Source: an uncultured Chloroflexaceae bacterium
GTDB lineage: Bacteria > Chloroflexota > Chloroflexia > Chloroflexales > Chloroflexaceae
Reading direction: 5' to 3'
DNA length: 6,397 nucleotides
NCBI GenBank assembly: GCA_937141995.1
Contig: CAKZQX010000057.1
Location: forward strand, 1 to 6,397
This document shows, piece by piece, positions 5,478 to 6,397 of the stretch (positions within the stretch are counted from its first letter, which is position 1; each line of letters starts with the position of its first letter). Under the pieces are notes generated by a model. The model was not told where the DNA came from, did no database searches, and saw only the letters and a list, made by a program, of their open reading frames with translations. A program made the translations under genes and the position numbers.

Positions 5478-6397
5478 CTACGTCTCACGCTCCAGCGCAA
5501 ACGTAGCCAGTTCGGTCAATGCCTGGCGCGCAGGTGAGGGGGCAAACCGATCCAGGTGGGCCACGGCACGCCGGGCATACATCGCCGCGTCGGCATACGC
5601 GCGTTCCACCCCACCACACCGGATAACCTCGGCAACCGCCTGGGCGACCGCAGCGTGCGACAGGTTTGGTCGGTTAACAATATCATGCAGTAGCGGGCTA
5701 CTGCTATGGGCAACGGCATAGATCAACGGCAGCGTAATCGTACCCTGCCGTAAATCATTCCCGGCGGGTTTCCCCAGCGTTGCCTCATTCCCGGTAAAGT
5801 CTAACACATCATCCACGATCTGGAACACCAGTCCGAGATCATAACCATACTGCTCCAGCGTGGTAATATCGGCGTCACTCCCGCCACCAAGCGCCATACC
5901 GGACTGGCAGGCGGCTGCAAATAACGAGGCCGTTTTGCAGCCGATCTTAAAGAGATACTGCTCCAGCGCGATCTCCAGCGGAGCTACATCGGTGACCGGG
6001 TTTAACTCACCCTCGACAATCGTCTGCACCGTATCGGTAAAAAAGGTAATCACGCGCGGATCGTCCGCCTGGGCCATTTCGGCCGCCGCCCGGCCAAAGA
6101 GATAGTCGCCCACCATCAGCGCGACATCACTATCCCAGCGGGAGTGAACGGTAATTCGGTTACGCCGCTGGTCGGCCTGATCCACCAGGTCATCATGGAC
6201 CAGGGAGGCGGTATGGATAAACTCGGCAGTGGTGGCGGCCGGCATCACCCGCTCCAACGTATACTGGCCGAGCCGGGCGGCGAGCAGCACCAGTCCGGCG
6301 CGTAACCGTTTGCCCCCCGCCTGGATGGTGTGCGTGCCGGCCGCCGTAATTACTGCCGAGCGCGCCACACTACGCTCCAGCAGCGCCTCCTCAACCT
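5478..6397 (-). CDS. trans-Polyprenyl diphosphate synthase (partial, 5' end off the right edge)
   Basis: It condenses isopentenyl diphosphate onto an allylic diphosphate to make an all-trans polyprenyl chain in the cytoplasm. The frame stays open to the edge (about 305 residues), so the real start is outside; the GTG at 6368 is internal. The order matches the family: GGKRLR near the start, first Asp-rich motif DDLVD (6180-6194) preceded by HTASLVH, then RR, VGDYLF, a GNDLRQGTITLPL motif and the second Asp-rich motif DDVLD (5799-5813) in QIVDDVLDF. The residue five before the first Asp is Ala rather than Phe/Tyr. In known enzymes this favours long products such as octaprenyl or longer, fitting a menaquinone side-chain role. 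The usual Pro of GGKRLRP is Ala here. The tetR-like gene follows in the same direction. The family is certain; chain length is inferred. Confidence 0.94.
   Translation of the reverse strand, partial: VEEALLERSVARSAVITAAGTHTIQAGGKRLRAGLVLLAARLGQYTLERVMPAATTAEFIHTASLVHDDLVDQADQRRNRITVHSRWDSDVALMVGDYLFGRAAAEMAQADDPRVITFFTDTVQTIVEGELNPVTDVAPLEIALEQYLFKIGCKTASLFAAACQSGMALGGGSDADITTLEQYGYDLGLVFQIVDDVLDFTGNEATLGKPAGNDLRQGTITLPLIYAVAHSSSPLLHDIVNRPNLSHAAVAQAVAEVIRCGGVERAYADAAMYARRAVAHLDRFAPSPARQALTELATFALERET

Overview
The window looks like a chromosomal segment from a GC-rich bacterium of the phylum Chloroflexota, probably the Chloroflexus/Roseiflexus group. This is inferred, not proven. The reasons are the Thr/Pro-rich extracytoplasmic linkers (PTATTAPPPSTT in the kinase, ATNTPVPPTAVPAP in the penicillin-binding protein), a PASTA-type class A penicillin-binding protein, and a receptor-like Ser/Thr kinase next to it. 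Base composition is even across the window. I see no insertion sequence, tRNA, rRNA, phage gene or CRISPR array.

Layout, left to right. (1) Positions 1-1280, minus strand: a Hanks-type Ser/Thr protein kinase with one transmembrane helix, whose 3' end runs off the left edge. (2) Positions 1281-1593: a divergent intergenic region. It holds an extended -10 element on each strand, each overlapped by an inverted repeat, plus a third weak palindrome in the kinase leader. (3) Positions 1594-4650, plus strand: a bifunctional class A penicillin-binding protein (PBP1A type) of 1018 residues. Its order is a basic cytoplasmic tail, a membrane anchor, transglycosylase, transpeptidase, a four-cysteine segment, one PASTA domain and a Pro/Gln repeat tail. 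(4) Positions 4651-4772: a convergent intergenic region with a perfect 18-bp-stem hairpin and a T-tract terminator for the minus-strand genes. (5) Positions 4773-5450, minus strand: a TetR-family regulator. (6) Positions 5478-6397, minus strand: a trans-polyprenyl diphosphate synthase, cut at its 5' end by the right edge and lying 27 bases upstream of the tetR-like gene in the same direction.

Working together: the kinase and the penicillin-binding protein are divergently transcribed and both anchored in the membrane. In other bacteria, Ser/Thr kinases of this kind control cell-wall synthesis, often through PASTA domains that sense peptidoglycan. Here the PASTA domain sits on the synthase, and the visible part of the kinase ectodomain is only a low-complexity stalk. 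The penicillin-binding protein has a 43-residue cytoplasmic tail rich in Arg/Lys and Ser/Thr, which could be a kinase substrate. The polyprenyl synthase is probably for quinone side chains. The TetR-like protein behind it may control that operon or something unrelated.

I do not see a clearly new biological system. The items most worth a second look are the kinase/PBP pair with its promoter-overlapping inverted repeats, the 18-bp hairpin between the convergent genes, and the four-cysteine segment of the penicillin-binding protein.
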